From assembly GCF_051020975.1 (NCBI RefSeq), contig NW_027478167.1, positions 11,532,001 to 11,596,000 of the forward strand: a stretch of 64,000 nucleotides of DNA. The letters run 5' to 3'. Below are positions 1-13,029 of the stretch, piece after piece. Position 1 is the stretch's first letter, and each line of letters starts with the position of its first letter. The translations under genes were made by a program, and so were the position numbers. This DNA comes from Osmia lignaria lignaria. Its lineage: Eukaryota > Arthropoda > Insecta > Hymenoptera > Megachilidae. The notes under the pieces are model-generated. The model had not been told where the DNA came from. It saw nothing but the letters and a program-made list of their open reading frames with translations, and did not search any database.

Positions 1-196
1 CTCACAGAACGGGGCCACGGTGTTTCCGTATCTCTATTATGTTGGAGCCGCTTCGGAACTTTTAAATATCTTGATATATCTCGAGAACTACGCATCTGAT
101 CAAAAAATGTCATAGAACATAAAAAGTAGGAAACTTAATTCTCTACAAAAACGGTCTCTTAACATTTTGCCATAGCTCACTTCGTTTCCGAGATAT
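1..196 (+). repeat. Partial satellite monomer at left edge
   Basis: The window opens at about phase 127 of the monomer, inside the TATCTCAAAGAAAGGGG block. It reads CTCACAGAACGGGGCC, with two changes from the usual CTCAAAGAAAGGGGCC. The remainder is ordinary monomer sequence running into the monomer at 197. The array therefore continues to the left of the window. Confidence 0.97.
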
Positions 197-1806
197 TTGC
201 AGATATATCTCAAGGGAAGTGGCCTGACGGACATATTTCGAGATATTTCTTCTTCTTGTTGTTCTTCTTCTGCACAGCTAAGCTGGAAGTGGCATTTGCA
301 GCTCGCAATAGTGCAGAGTTATCTCAAAGAAAGAGGCCACGGTGTTTCTGTACCTCTATTATGTTGGTGCAGCTTCGGAACTTTTAAATATCTTGATATA
401 TCTCGAGAACTACGCATCTGATCAAAAAATATCATAGAACATAAAAAGTAGGAAACTTAATTCTCTACAAAAAAGGTCTCTTAACATTTTGCCATCGCTC
501 GCTTCGTTTCCGAGATATTTGCAGATTTATCTCAAGGGAAGGGGTCTCACGGACATATTTCGAGATATTTCTTCTTCTTGTTGTTCTTCTTCTGCACAGC
601 TAAGCTCGAAGTGGCATTTGCAGCTCGCAATAGTGCAGAGCTATCTCAAAGAAAGAGGCCACGGTGTTTCTGTACCTCTATTATGTTGGTGCAGCTTCGG
701 AACTTTTAAATATCTTGATATATCTCGAAAACTACGCATCTGATCAAAAAATATCATAGAAGATAAAAAGTAGGAAACTTAATTCTCTACAAAAAAGGTC
801 TCTTAACATTTTGCCATAGCTCGCTTCGTTTCCGAGATATTTGCAGATTTATCTCAAGGGAAGGGTCCTGACGGACATATTTCGAGATATTTCTTCTTCT
901 TGTTGTTCTTCTTCTGCACAGCTAAACTGGAAGTGGCATTTCCAGCTCGCAATAGTGCAGAGTTATCTCAAAGAAAGGGGCCACGGTGTTTCTGTACCTC
1001 TATTATGTTGGTGCAGCTTCGGAACTTTTAAATATCTTGATATATCTCGAGAACTACGCATCTGATCAAAAAATATCATCGAACATAAAAAGTAGGAAAC
1101 TTAATTCTCTACAAAAAACGTCTCTTAACATTTTGCCATAGCTCGCTTCGTTTCCGAGATATTTGCAGATTCAGCTCAAAGGAACTGGCCTGGCGGACAT
1201 ATTTCGAGATATTTCTTCTTCTTGTTGTTCTTCCTCTGCACAGCTAAGCTGGAAGTGGCATTTGCAGCTCGCAATAGTGCAGAGTTATCTCAAAGAAAGG
1301 GGCCACGGTGTTTCTGTATCTCTATTATGTTGGTGCGGCTTCGGAACTTTTAAATATCTTGATATATCTCGAGAACTACGCATCTGATCAAAAAATATCA
1401 TAGAACATGAAAAGTAGGAAACTTAATTCTCTACAAAAAAGGTCTCTTAACATTTTGCCATAGCTCGCTTCGTTTCCGAGATATTTGCAGATTTATCTCA
1501 AGGGAAGGGGCCTGACGGACATATTTCGAGATATTTCTTCTTCTTGTTGTTCTTCTTCTGCACAGCTAAGCTGGAAGTGGCATTTGCGGCTCCCACTAGT
1601 GCAGAGTTATCTCAAAGAAAGGGGCCACGGTGTTTCTGTATCTCTATCATGTTGGTGCGGCTTCGGAACTTTTAAATATCTCGATATATCTCGAAAACTA
1701 CGCTTCTGATCAAAAAATATCATAGAAGATAAAAAGTAGGAAACTTAATTCTCTACAAAAAAGGTCTCTTAACATTTTGCCATAGCTCGCTTCGTTTCCG
1801 AGATAT
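197..1806 (+). repeat. Mixed monomers, including the GTACCTC subtype
   Basis: Five monomers. Those at 197, 519 and 841 share CTGTACCTCTATTATG and GGTGCAGCTTCGG. The same variants are seen far away at 5990, 41728 and 51388. The monomer at 1163 has the CAGATTCAGCTCAAAGGAAC 5' subtype, and 1485 has a class II tail. No higher-order order is evident here. Confidence 0.85.
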
Positions 1807-4382
1807 TTGCAGATTTATCTCAAGGGAAGGGGCCTGACGGACATATTTCGAGATGTTTCTTCTTCTTGTTGTTCTTCTTCTGCACAGCTAAGCTGGAAGT
1901 GGCATTTGCAGCTCGCAATAGTGCAGAGTTATCCCAAAGAAAGGGGCCACGGTGTTTCTGTATCTCTATTATGTTGGTGCGGCTTCGGAACTTTTAAATA
2001 TCTCGATATATCTCGAAAACTACGCTTCTGATCAAAAAATATCATAGAACATAAATTGTAGGACACATAATTGTCTACAAAAAAGGTCTCTTAACATTTT
2101 GCCATAGCTCGCTTCGTTTCCGAGATATTTGCAGATTTATCTCAAGGGAAGGGTCCTGATGGACATATTTCGAGATATTTCTTCTTCTTGTTGTTCTTCT
2201 TCTGCACAGCTAAACTGGAAGTGGCATTTCCAGCTCGCAATAGTGCAGAGTTATCTCAAAGAAAGGGGCCACGGTGTTTCTGTATCTCTATTATGTTGGT
2301 GCGGCTTCGGAACTTTTAAATATCTTGATATATCTCGAGAACTACGCATCTGATCAAAAAATATCATACAACATGAAAAGTAGGAAACTTAATTCTCTAC
2401 AAAAAAGGTCTGTTAACATTTTGCCACAGCTCGCTTCGTTTCCGAGATATTTGCAGATTTATCTCAAGGGAAGGGGCCTGACGGACATATTTCGAGATAT
2501 TTCTTCTTCTTGTTGTTCTTCTTCTGCACAGCTAAGCTGGAAGTGGCATTTGCAGCGCGCAATAGTGCAGAGTTATCTCAAAGAAAGGGGCCACGGTGTT
2601 TCTGTATCTCTATTATGTTGGTGCGGCTTCGGAACTTTTAAATATCTTGATATATCTCGAGAACTACGCATCTGATCAAAAAATATCATACTACATAAAA
2701 AGTAGGAAACTTAATTCTCTACAAGAAAGGTCTCTAAAGATTTTGCCATAGCTCGCTTCGTTTCCGAGATATTTGCAGATTTATCTCAAGGGAAGGGGCC
2801 TGACGGACATATTTCGAGATATTTCTTCTTCTTGTTGTTCTTCTTCTGCACAGCTAAGCTGGAAGTGGCATTTGCAGCGCGCAATAGTGCAGAGTTATCT
2901 CAAAGAAAGGGGCCACGGTGTTTCTGTATCTCTATTATGTTGGTGCGGCTTCGGAACTTTTAAATATCTTGATATATCTCGAGAACTACGCATCTGATCA
3001 AAAAATATCATACTACATAAAAAGGAGGAAACTTAATTCTCTACAAGAAAGGTCTCTAAAGATTTTGCCATAGCTCGCTTCGTTTCCGAGATATTTGCAG
3101 ATTTATCTCAAGGGAAGGGGCCTGACGGACATATTTCGAGATGTTTCTTCTTCTTGTTGTTCTTCTTCTGCACAGCTAAGCTGGAAGTGGCATTTGCAGC
3201 TCGCAATAGTGCAGAGTTATGCCAAAGAAAGGGGCCACGGTGTTTCTGTATCTCTATTATGTTGGTGCGGCTTCGGAACTTTTAAATATCTCGATATATC
3301 TCGAAAACTACGCTTCTGATCAAAAAATATCATAGAACATAAATTGTAGGAAACATAATTGTCTACAAAAAAGGTCTCTTAACATTTTGCCATAGCTCGC
3401 TTCGTTTCCGAGATATTTGCAGATTTATCTCAAGGGAAGGGTCCTGATGGACATATTTCGAGATATTTCTTCTTCTTGTTGTTCTTCTTCTGCACAGCTA
3501 AACTGGAAGTGGCATTTCCAGCTCGCAATAGTGCAGAGTTATCTCAAAGAAAGGGGCCACGGTGTTTCTGTATCTCTATTATGTTGGTGCGGCTTCGGAA
3601 CTTTTAAATATCTTGATATATCTCGAGAACTACGCATCTGATCAAAAAATATCATACAACATGAAAAGTAGGAAACTTAATTCTCTACAAAAAAGGTCTG
3701 TTAACATTTTGCCATAGCTCGCTTCGTTTCCGAGATATTTGCAGATTTATCTCAAGGGAAGGGGCCTGACGGACATATTTCGAGATATTTCTTCTTCTTG
3801 TTGTTCTTCTTCTGCACAGCTAAGCTGGAAGTGGCATTTGCAGCGCGCAATAGTGCAGAGTTATCTCAAAGAAAGGGGCCACGGTGTTTCTGTATCTCTA
3901 TTATGTTGGTGCGGCTTCGGAACTTTTAAATATCTTGATATATCTCGAGAACTACGCATCTGATCAAAAAATATCATACTACATAAAAAGTAGGAAACTT
4001 AATTCTCTACAAGAAAGGTCTCTAAACATTTTGCCATAGCTCGCTTCGTTTCCGAGATATTTGCAGATTTATCTCAAGGGAAGGGGCCTGACGGACATAT
4101 TTCGAGATGTTTCTTCTTCTTGTTGTTCTTCTTCTGCACAGCTAAGCTGGAAGTGGCATTTGCAGCTCGCAATAGTGCAGAGTTATCTCAAAGAGAGGGG
4201 CCACGGTGTTTCTGTATCTCTATTATGTTGGTGCGGCTTCGGAACTTTTAAATATCTTGATATATCTCGAGAACTACGCATCTGACCACAAAATATGATA
4301 GAAGATAAAAAGTAGGAAACTTAATTCTCTACAAAAAAGGTCTCTTAACATTTCGCCATAGCTCGCTTCGTTTCCGAGATAT
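1807..4382 (+). repeat. Higher-order pattern of three monomer subtypes (D-V-Q)
   Basis: Three subtypes alternate. D has CGAGATGTTTC (1807, 3095, 4061). V has GGTCCTGATGGAC and TTTCCAGCTC (2129, 3417). Q has GCAGCGCGCAATAG with an ATACTACAT/ACAAGAAAGG type tail (2451 in part, 2773, 3739). The order is D V Q Q D V Q D, so one round has four monomers and the next has three. The monomer at 3095 has TTATGCCAAAG where 1807 has TTATCCCAAAG. Confidence 0.85.
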
Positions 4383-5345
4383 TTGCAGATGTATCTCAAG
4401 GGAAGGGGCCTGTCGGACATATTTCGAGATATTTCTTCTTCTTGTTGTTCTTCTTCTGCAGAGCTAAGCTGGAAGTGGCATTTGCGGCTCGCACTAGTGC
4501 AGAGTTATCTCAAAGAAAGGGGCCACGGTGTTTCTGTATCTCTATTATGTTGGTGCGGCTTCGGAACTTTTAAATATCTTGATATATCTCGAGAACTACG
4601 CGTCTGATCAAAAAATATCATAGAACATAAAAAGTAGGAAACTTAATTCTCTACAAAAACGGTCTCTTAACATTTTGCCATAGCTCGCTTCGTTTCCGAG
4701 ATATTTGCAGATATATTTCAAGGGAAGGGGCCTGACGGGCATATTTCGAGATATTTCTTCTTCTTGTTGTTCTTCTTCTGCACAGCTAAGCTGGAAGTGG
4801 CATTTGCGGCTCGCACTAGTGCACAGTTATATCAAAGAAAGGGGCCACGGTGTTTCTGTATCTCTATTATGTTGGTGCGTCTTCGGAACTTTTAAATATC
4901 TCGATATATCTCGAAAACTACGCTTCTGATCAAAAAATATCATAGAACATAAATTGTAGGAAACATAATTCTCTACAAAAAACGTCTCTTAACATTTTGC
5001 CATAGCTCGCTTCGTTTCCGAGATATTTGCAGATTCAGCTCAAAGGAACTGGCCTGACGGACATATTTCGAGATATTTCTTCTTCTTGTTGTTCTTCTGC
5101 ACAGCTAAGCTGGAAGTAGCATTTGCAGCTCGCAATAGTGCAGAGTTATCTCAAAGAAAGGGGCCACGGTGTTTCTGTATCTCTATTATGTTGGTGCGGC
5201 TTCGGAACTTTTAAATATCTTGATATATCTCGAGAACTACGCATCTGATCAAAAAATATCATAGAACATAAAAAGTAGGAAACTTAATTCTCTACAAAAA
5301 AGGTCTCTTAACATTTTGCCATAGCTCTCTTCGTTTCCGAGATAT
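4383..5345 (+). repeat. Trimeric unit, first copy (963 bp)
   Basis: Monomers at 4383, 4705 and 5027 are matched in order by 5346, 5668 and 5990. Shared marks are ATATATTTCAAGGG, CCTGACGGGCAT, CTAGTGCACAGTTAT and GGTGCGTCTTCGG in the second monomer, and a 3-bp loss in the T/C tract of the third. Confidence 0.88.
5027..5345 (+). repeat. 319-bp monomer with 3-bp deletion and in-frame TAG
   Basis: The T/C tract has lost one TTC, giving 319 bp. GGAAGTGGC reads GGAAGTAGC, so TAG at 5117-5119 closes the frame. Confidence 0.92.
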
Positions 5346-6308
5346 TTGCAGATTTATCTCAAGGGAAGGGGCCTGACGGACATATTTCGAGATATTTCTT
5401 CTTCTTGTTGTTCTTCTTCTGCACAGCTAAGCTGGAAGTGGCATTTGCGGCTCGCACTAGTGCAGAGTTATCTCAACGAAAGGGGCCACGGTGTTTCTGT
5501 ATCTCTATTATGTTGGTGCGGCTTCGGAACTTTTAAATATCTTGATATATCTCGAGAACTACGCGTCTGATCAAAAAATATCATAGAACATAAAAAGTAG
5601 GAAACTTAATTCTCTACAAAAACGGTCTCTTAACATTTTGCCATAGCTCGCTTCGTTTCCGAGATATTTGCAGATATATTTCAAGGGAAGGGGCCTGACG
5701 GGCATATTTCGAGATATTTCTTCTTCTTGTTGTTCTTCTTCTGCACAGCTAAGCTGGAAGTGGCATTTGCGGCTCGCACTAGTGCACAGTTATCTCAAAG
5801 AAAGGGGCCACGGTGTTTCTGTATCTCTATTATGTTGGTGCGTCTTCGGAACTTTTAAATATCTCGATATATCTTGAAAACTACGCTTCTGATCAAAAAA
5901 TATCATAGAACATAAATTGTAGGAAACATAATTCTCTACAAAAAACGTCTCTTAACATTTTGCCATAGCTCGGTTCGTTTCCGAGATATTTGCAGATTCA
6001 GCTCAAAGGAACTGGCCTGACGGACATATTTCGAGATATTTCTTCTTCTTGTTGTTCTTCTGCACAGCTAAGCTCGAAGTGGCATTTGCAGCTCGCAATA
6101 GTGCAGAGTTATCTCAAAGAAAGAGGCCACGGTGCTTCTGTACCTCTATTATGTTGGTGCAGCTTCGGAACTTTTAAATATCTTGATATATCTCGAGAAC
6201 TACGCATCTGATCAAAAAATATCATCGAACATAAAAAGTAGGAAACTTAATTCTCTACAAAAAACGTCTCTTAACATTTTGCCATAGCTCGCTTCGTTTC
6301 CGAGATAT
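5346..6308 (+). repeat. Trimeric unit, second copy (963 bp)
   Basis: Second copy of the 4383-5345 trimer. The third monomer (5990) carries the same 3-bp loss as 5027, so that loss preceded the trimer duplication. It otherwise differs, with the GTACCTC and CTCGAAGTGG variants in place of the nonsense change in 5027, which points to later exchange. Confidence 0.88.
5990..6308 (+). repeat. 319-bp monomer with 3-bp deletion
   Basis: Same single TTC loss as the monomer at 5027, frame preserved at 73 codons. It is preceded by the rarer CTCGGTTCG variant. Confidence 0.92.
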
Positions 6309-8240
6309 TTGCAGATTCAGCTCAAAGGAACTGGCCTGACGGACATATTTCGAGATATTTCTTCTTCTTGTTGTTCTTCCTCTGCACAGCTAAGCTGGAA
6401 GTGGCATTTGCAGCTCGCAATAGTGCAGAGTTATCTCAAAGAAAGGGGCCACGGTGTTTCTGTATCTCTATCATGTTGGTGCGGCTTCGGAACTTTTAAA
6501 TATCTCGATATATCTCGAAAACTACGCTTCTGATCAAAAAATATCATAGAACATAAATTGTAGGAAACATAATTCTCTACAAAAAACGTCTCTTAACATT
6601 TTGCCGTAGCTCGCTTCGTTTCCGAGATATTTGCAGATTCAGCTCAAAGGAACTGGCCTGACGGACATATTTCGAGATATTTCTTCTTCTTGTTGTTCTT
6701 CTTCTGCACAGCTAAGCTGGAAGTGGCATTTGCCCCTCGCACTAGTGCACAGTTATCTCAAAGAAAGGGGCCACGGTGTTTCTGTATCTCTATTATGTTG
6801 GTGCGTCTTCGGAACTTTTAAATATCTCGATATATCTCGAAAACTACGCTTCTGATCAAAAAATATCATAGAACATAAATTGTAGGAAACATAATTCTCT
6901 ACAAAAAACGTCTCTTAACATTTTGCCATAGCTCGCTTCGTTTCCGAGATATTTGCAGATTCAGCTCAAAGGAACTGGCCTGACGGACATATTTCGAGAC
7001 ATTTCTTCTTCTTGTTGTTCTTGCTCTGCACAGCTAAGCTGGAAGTGGCATTTGCAGCTCGCAATGGTGCAGAGTTATCTCAAAGAAAGGGGCCACGGTG
7101 TTTCTGTATCTCTATTATGTTGGTGCGGCTTCGGAACTTTTAAATATCTCGATATATCTCGAAAACTACGCTTCTGATCAAAAAATATCATAGAACCTAA
7201 ATTGTAGGAAACATAATTCTCTACAAAAAAGGTCTCTTAACATTTTGCCATAGCTCGCTTCGTTTCCGAGATATTTGCAGATTTATCTCAAGGGAAGGGG
7301 CCTAACGAACATATTCCGAGATATTTCTTCTTCTTGTTGTTCTTCTTCTGCACAGCTAAACTGGAAGTGGCATTTCCAGCTCGCAATAGTGCAGAGTTAT
7401 CTCAAAGAAAGGGGCCACGGTGTTTCTGTATCTCTATTATGTTGGTGCGGCTTCGGAACTTTTAAATATCTTGATATATCTCGAGAACTACGCATCTGAT
7501 CAAAAAATATCATAGAACATAAAAAGTAGGAAACTTAATTCTCTACAAAAAAGGTCTCTTAACATTTTGCCATAGCTCGCTTCGTTTCCGAGATATTTGC
7601 AGATTTATCTCAAGGGAAGGGGCATAACGGACATACCTCGAGATATTTCTTCTTCTTGTTGTTCTTCTTCTGCACAGCTAAGCTGGAAGTGGCATTTGCG
7701 GCTCGCACTAGTGCAGAGTTATCTCAAAGAAAGGGGCCACGGTGTTTCTGTATCTCTATTATGTTGGTGCGGTTTCGGAACTTTTAAATATCTTGATATA
7801 TCTCGAGAACTACGCATCTGATCTAAAAATATCATAGAACATAAAAAGTAGGAAACTTAATTCTCTACAAATAAGGTCTCTTAACATTTTGCCATAGCTC
7901 GCTTGGTTTCCGAGATATTTGCAGATTTATCTCAAGGGAAGGGGCCTCACGGACATATTTCGAGATATTTCTTCTTCTTGTTGTTCATCTTCTGCACAGC
8001 TAAGCTGGAAGTGGCATTTGCAGCTCGCAATAGTGCAGAGATATCTCAAAGATAGGGGCCACGGTGTTTCTGTATCTCTATTATGTTGGTGCGGCTTCGG
8101 AACTTTTAAATATCTTGATATATCTCGAGAACTACGCCTCTGATCGAAAAATATCATAGAACATAAAAAGTAGGAAACTTAATTCTCTACAAAAAAGGTC
8201 TCTTAACATTTTGCCATAGCTCGCTTCGTTTCCGAGATAT
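6309..8240 (+). repeat. Mixed monomers, three with CAGATTCAGCTC 5' subtype
   Basis: Six monomers. Those at 6309, 6631 and 6953 carry CAGATTCAGCTCAAAGGAAC with class II tails. The monomer at 7275 has the AAACTGG/TTTCCAGCTC middle, 7597 has ATAACGGACATACCTCGAG, and 7919 has GAGATATCTCAAAGATAGG and GCCTCTGATCGAAAAAT. The last tail variant recurs at 33678. Confidence 0.85.
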
Positions 8241-8563
8241 TTGCAGATTTATCTCAAGGGACGGGGGCCTGACGGACATATTTCGAGATGTTTCTTCTTC
8301 TTGTTGTTCTTCTTCTGCACAGCTAAGCTGGAAGTGGCATTTGCAGCTCGCAATAGTGCAGAGTTATCCCAAAGAAAGGGGCCACGGTGTTTCTGTATCT
8401 CTATTATGTTGGTGCGGCTTCGGAACTTTTAAATATCTCGATATATCTCGAAAACTACGCTTCTGATCAAAAAATATCATAGAACATAAATTGTAGGAAA
8501 CATAATTGTCTACAAAAAAGGTCTCTTAACATTTTGCCATAGCTCGCTTCGTTTCCGAGATAT
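8241..8563 (+). repeat. 323-bp monomer with 1-bp insertion
   Basis: AAGGGACGGGGGCCTG replaces AAGGGAAGGGGCCTG, one base longer. The forward frame shifts and ends early. It is the only insertion seen among the complete monomers. Confidence 0.92.
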
Positions 8564-9529
8564 TTGCAGATTTATCTCAAGGGAAGGGTCCTGATGGACA
8601 TATTTCGAGATATTTCTTCTTCTTGTTGTTCTTCTTCTGCACAGCTAAACTGGAAGTGGCATTTCCAGCTCGCAATAGTGCAGAGTTATCTCAAAGAAAG
8701 GGGCCACGGTGTTTCTGTATCTCTATTATGTTGGTGCGGCTTCGGAACTTTTAAATATCTTGATATATCTCGAGAACTACGCATCTGATCAAAAAATATC
8801 ATACAACATGAAAAGTAGGAAACTTAATTCTCTACAAAAAAGGTCTGTTAACATTTTGCCATAGCTCGCTTCGTTTCCGAGATATTTGCAGATTTATCTC
8901 AAGGGAAGGGGCCTGACGGACATATTTCGAGATATTTCTTCTTCTTGTTGTTCTTCTTCTGCACAGCTAAGCTGGAAGTGGCATTTGCAGCGCGCAATAG
9001 TGCAGAGTTATCTCAAAGAAAGGGGCCACGGTGTTTCTGTATCTCTATTATGTTGGTGCGGCTTCGGAACTTTTAAATATCTTGATATATCTCGAGAACT
9101 ACGCATCTGATCAAAAAATATCATACTACATAAAAAGTAGGAAACTTAATTCTCTACAAGAAAGGTCTCTAAACATTTTGCCATAGCTCGCTTCGTTTCC
9201 GAGATATTTGCAGATTTATCTCAAGGGAAGGGGCCTGACGGACATATTTCGAGATGTTTCTTCTTCTTGTTGTTCTTCTTCTGCACAGCTAAGCTGGAAG
9301 TGGCATTTGCAGCTCGCAATAGTGCAGAGTTATCTCAAAGAGAGGGGCCACGGTGTTTCTGTATCTCTATTATGTTGGTGCGGCTTCGGAACTTTTAAAT
9401 ATCTTGATATATCTCGAGAACTACGCATCTGATCACAAAATATCATAGAAGATAAAAAGTAGGAAACTTAATTCTCTACAAAAAAGGTCTCTTAACATTT
9501 CGCCATAGCTCGCTTCGTTTCCGAGATAT
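8241..9529 (+). repeat. Second occurrence of the D-V-Q-D pattern
   Basis: Monomers at 8241, 8564, 8886 and 9208 repeat the D V Q D order seen at 3095-4382, at an offset of about 5147 bp (16 monomers less the intervening indels). Shared tail marks include ATACAACATGAAAAG after V, GGTCTGTTAAC, ACAAGAAAGGTCTCTAAAC and the later CATTTCGCCATAG. Confidence 0.88.
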
Positions 9530-12500
9530 TTGCAGATTTATCTCAAGGGAAGGGGCCTGACGGACATATTTCGAGATATTTCTTCTTCTTGTTGTTCTTC
9601 TTCTGCACAGCTAAGCTGGAAGTGGCATTTGCGGCTCGCACTAGTGCAGAGTTATCTCAAAGAAAGGGGCCACGGTGTTTCTGTATCTCTATTATGTTGG
9701 TGCGGCTTCGGAACTTTTAAATATCTCGATATATCTCGAAAACTACGCTTCTGATCAAAAAATATCATAGAACATAAATTGTAGGAAACATAATTCTCTA
9801 CAAAAAATGTCTCTTAACATTTTGCCATAGCTCGCTTCGTTTCCGAGATATTTGCAGATTTATCTCAAGGGAAGGGGCCTAACGGACATATTTCGAGATA
9901 TTTCTTCTTCTTGTTGTTCTTCTTGTGCACAGCTAAACTGGAAGTGGCATTTCCAGCTCGCAATAGTGCAGAGTTATCTCAAAGAAAGGGGCCACGGTGT
10001 TTCTGCATCTCTATTATGTTGGTGCGGCTTCGGAACTTTTAAATATCTTGATATATCTCGAGAACTACGCATCTGATCAAAAAATATCATAGAACATAAA
10101 AAGTAGGAAACATAATTCTCTACAAAAAAGGTCTCTTAACATTTTGCCATAGCTCGCTTCGTTTCCGAGATATTTGCAGATTTATCTCAAGGGAAGGGGC
10201 CTGACGGACATATTTCGAGATATTTCTTCTTCTTGTTGTTCTTCTTCTGCGCAGCTAAGCTGGAAGTGGCATTTGCAGCTCGCAATAGTGCAGAGATATC
10301 TCAAAGAAAGGGGCCACGGTGTTTCTGTATCTCTATTATGTTGGTGCGGCTTCGGAACTTTTAAATATCTTGATATATCTCGAGAACTACGCGTCTGATC
10401 AAAAAATATCATAGAACATAAAAAGTAGGAAACATAATTCTCTACAAAAAAGGTCTCTTAACATTTTGCCATAGCTCGCTTCGTTTCCGAGATATTTGCA
10501 GATTTATCTCAAGGGAAGGGGCCTGACGGACATATTTCGAGATATTTCTTCTTCTTGTTGTTCTTCTTCTGCGCAGCTAACCTGGAAGTGGCATTTGCGG
10601 CTCGCACTAGTGCAGAGTTATCTCAAAGAAAGGGGCCACGGTGTTTCTGTATCTCTATTATGTTGGTGCAGCTTCAGGACTTTTAAATATCTTGATATAT
10701 CTCGAGAACTACGCATCTGATCAAAAAATATCATGGAACATAAAAAGTAGAAAACTTAATTCTCTACAGAAAAGGTCTCCTAACATTTTGCCATAGCTCG
10801 CTTCGTTTCCGAGATACTTGCCGATTAATCTCAAGGGAAGGGGCCTGACGGACATATTTCGAGATATTTCTTCTTCTTGTTGTTCTTCTTCTGCACAGCT
10901 AAGCTGGAAGTGGCATTTGCAGCTCGCAATTGTGCAGAGTTATCTCAAAGAAAGGGGCCACGGTGTTTCTGTATCTCTATTATGTTGGTGCGGCTTCGGA
11001 ACTTTTAAATATCTCGATATATCTCGAGAACTACGCATCTGATCAAAAAATATCATAGAACATAAAAAGTAGGAAACTTAATTCTCTACAAATAAGGTCT
11101 GTTAACATTTTGGCATAGCTCGCTTCGTTTCCGAGATATTTGCAGATTTATCTCAAGGGAAGGGGCCTGACGGACATATTTCGAGATATTTCTTCTTCTT
11201 GTTGTTCTTCTCCTGCACAGCTAAGCTGGAAGTGGCATTTGCAGTTCGCAATAGTGCAGAGTTATCGCAAAGAAAGGGGCCACGGTGTTTCTGTATCTCT
11301 ATTATGTTGGTGCGGCTTCGGAACTTTTAAATATCTTGATATATCTCGAGAACTACGCATCTGATCAAAAAATATCATAGAACATAAAAAGTAGGAAACC
11401 TAATTCTCTACAAAAAAGGTCTCTTAACGTTTTGCAATACCTCGCTTCGTTTCCGAGATATTTGCAGATTTATCTCAAGGGAGGGGTCCTGACGGACATA
11501 TTTCGAGATATTTCTTCTTCTTGTTGTTCTTCTTCTGCACAGCTAAACTGGAAGTGGCATTTGCGGCTCGTAATAGTGCAGAGTTATCCCAAAGAAAGGG
11601 GCCACGCTGTTTCTGTATCTCTATTATGTTGGTGCAGCTTCAGGACTTTTAAATATCTTGATATATCTCGAGAACTACGCATCTGATCAAAAAATATCAT
11701 GGAACATAAAAAGTAGAAAACTTAATTCTCTACAGAAAAGGTCTCTTAACATTTTGCCATAGCTCGCTTCGTTTCCGAGATATTTGCAGATTTATCTCAA
11801 GGGAAGGGTCCTGATGGACATATTTCGAGATATTTCTTCTTCTTGTTGTTCTTCTTCTGCACAGCTAAACTGGAAGTGGCATTTCCAGCTCGCAATAGTG
11901 CAGAGTTATCCCAAAGAAAGGGGCCACGCTGTTTCTGTATCTCTATTATGTTGGTGCGGCTTCGGAACTTTTAAATATCTCGATATATCTCGAAAACTAC
12001 GCTTCTGATCAAAAAATATCATAGAACATAAATTGTAGGAAACATAATTCTCTACAAAAAAGGTCGCTTAACATTTTGCCATAGCTCTCTTCGTTTCCGA
12101 GATATTTGCAGATTTATCTCAAGGGAAGGGGCCTGACGGACATATTTCGAGATATTTCTTCTTCTTGTTGTCCTTCTTCTGCACAGCTAAGCTGGAAGTG
12201 GCATTTGCAGCTCGCAATAGTGCAGAGTTATCTCAAAGAAAGGGGCCACGGTGTTTCTGTATCTCTATTATGTTGGTGCGGCTTCGGAACTTTTAAATAT
12301 CTTGATATATCTCGAGAACTACGCATCTGATCAAAAAATATCGTAGAACATAAAAAGTAGGAAACCTAATTCTCTACAAAAAAGGTCTCTTAACGTTTTG
12401 CAATAGCTCGCTTCGTTTCCGAGATATTTGCAGATTTATCTCAAGGGAGGGGTCCTGACGGACATATTTCGAGATATTTCTTCTTCTTGTTGTTCTTCTT

Positions 12501-13029
12501 CTGCACAGCTAAACTGGAAGTGGCATTTCCAGCTCGCAATAGTGCAGAGTTATCCCAAAGAAAGGGGCCACGCTGTTTCTGTATCTCTATTATGTTGGTG
12601 CGGCTTCGGAACTTTTAAATATCTCGATATATCTCGAAAACTACGCTTCTGATCAAAAAATATCATAGAACATAAATTGTAGGAAACATAATTCTCTACA
12701 AAAAAGGTCTCTTAACATTTTGCCATAGCTCGCTTCGTTTCCGAGATATTTGCAGATTTATCTCAAGGGAAGGGTCCTGATGGACATATTTCGAGATATT
12801 TCTTCTTCTTGTTGTTCTTCTTCTGCACAGCTAAACTGGAAGTGGCATTTCCAGCTCGCAATAGTGCAGAGTTATCCCAAAGAAAGGGGCCACGCTGTTT
12901 CTGTATCTCTATTATGTTGGTGCGGCTTCGGAACTTTTAAATATCTCGATATATCTCGAAAACTACGCTTCTGATCAAAAAATATCATAGAAGATAAATT
13001 GTAGGAAACATAATTCTCTACAAAAAAGG
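9530..13029 (+). repeat. Large duplication, copy 1, left part
   Basis: Eleven monomers match 20478-23977 monomer by monomer at an offset of 10,948 bp (34 monomers). Shared rare marks include CTTCTTGTGCACAGC at 9852, GATACTTGCCGATTAATC at 10818, CTTCTCCTGCAC with TTATCGCAAAG at 11140, GGGAGGGGTCCTG at 11462, and TTGTCCTTCTTC at 12106. The few differences I saw are single bases, such as CAATACCTCG at 11440 against CAATAGCTCG and AGAAGATAAATTG near 12990. Confidence 0.9.

Noticed and set aside
2274..2675. 133-codon forward frame
   Set aside because: It opens at a GTG in one monomer and continues only because CCATAGCTC reads CCACAGCTC there, removing a stop between two neighbouring monomers. It is a chance read-through of satellite.
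7927..8157. 76-codon reverse frames here and in eight other monomers as antisense genes
   Set aside because: They exist only where one base change removes a reverse-strand stop. The change marks a monomer subfamily.
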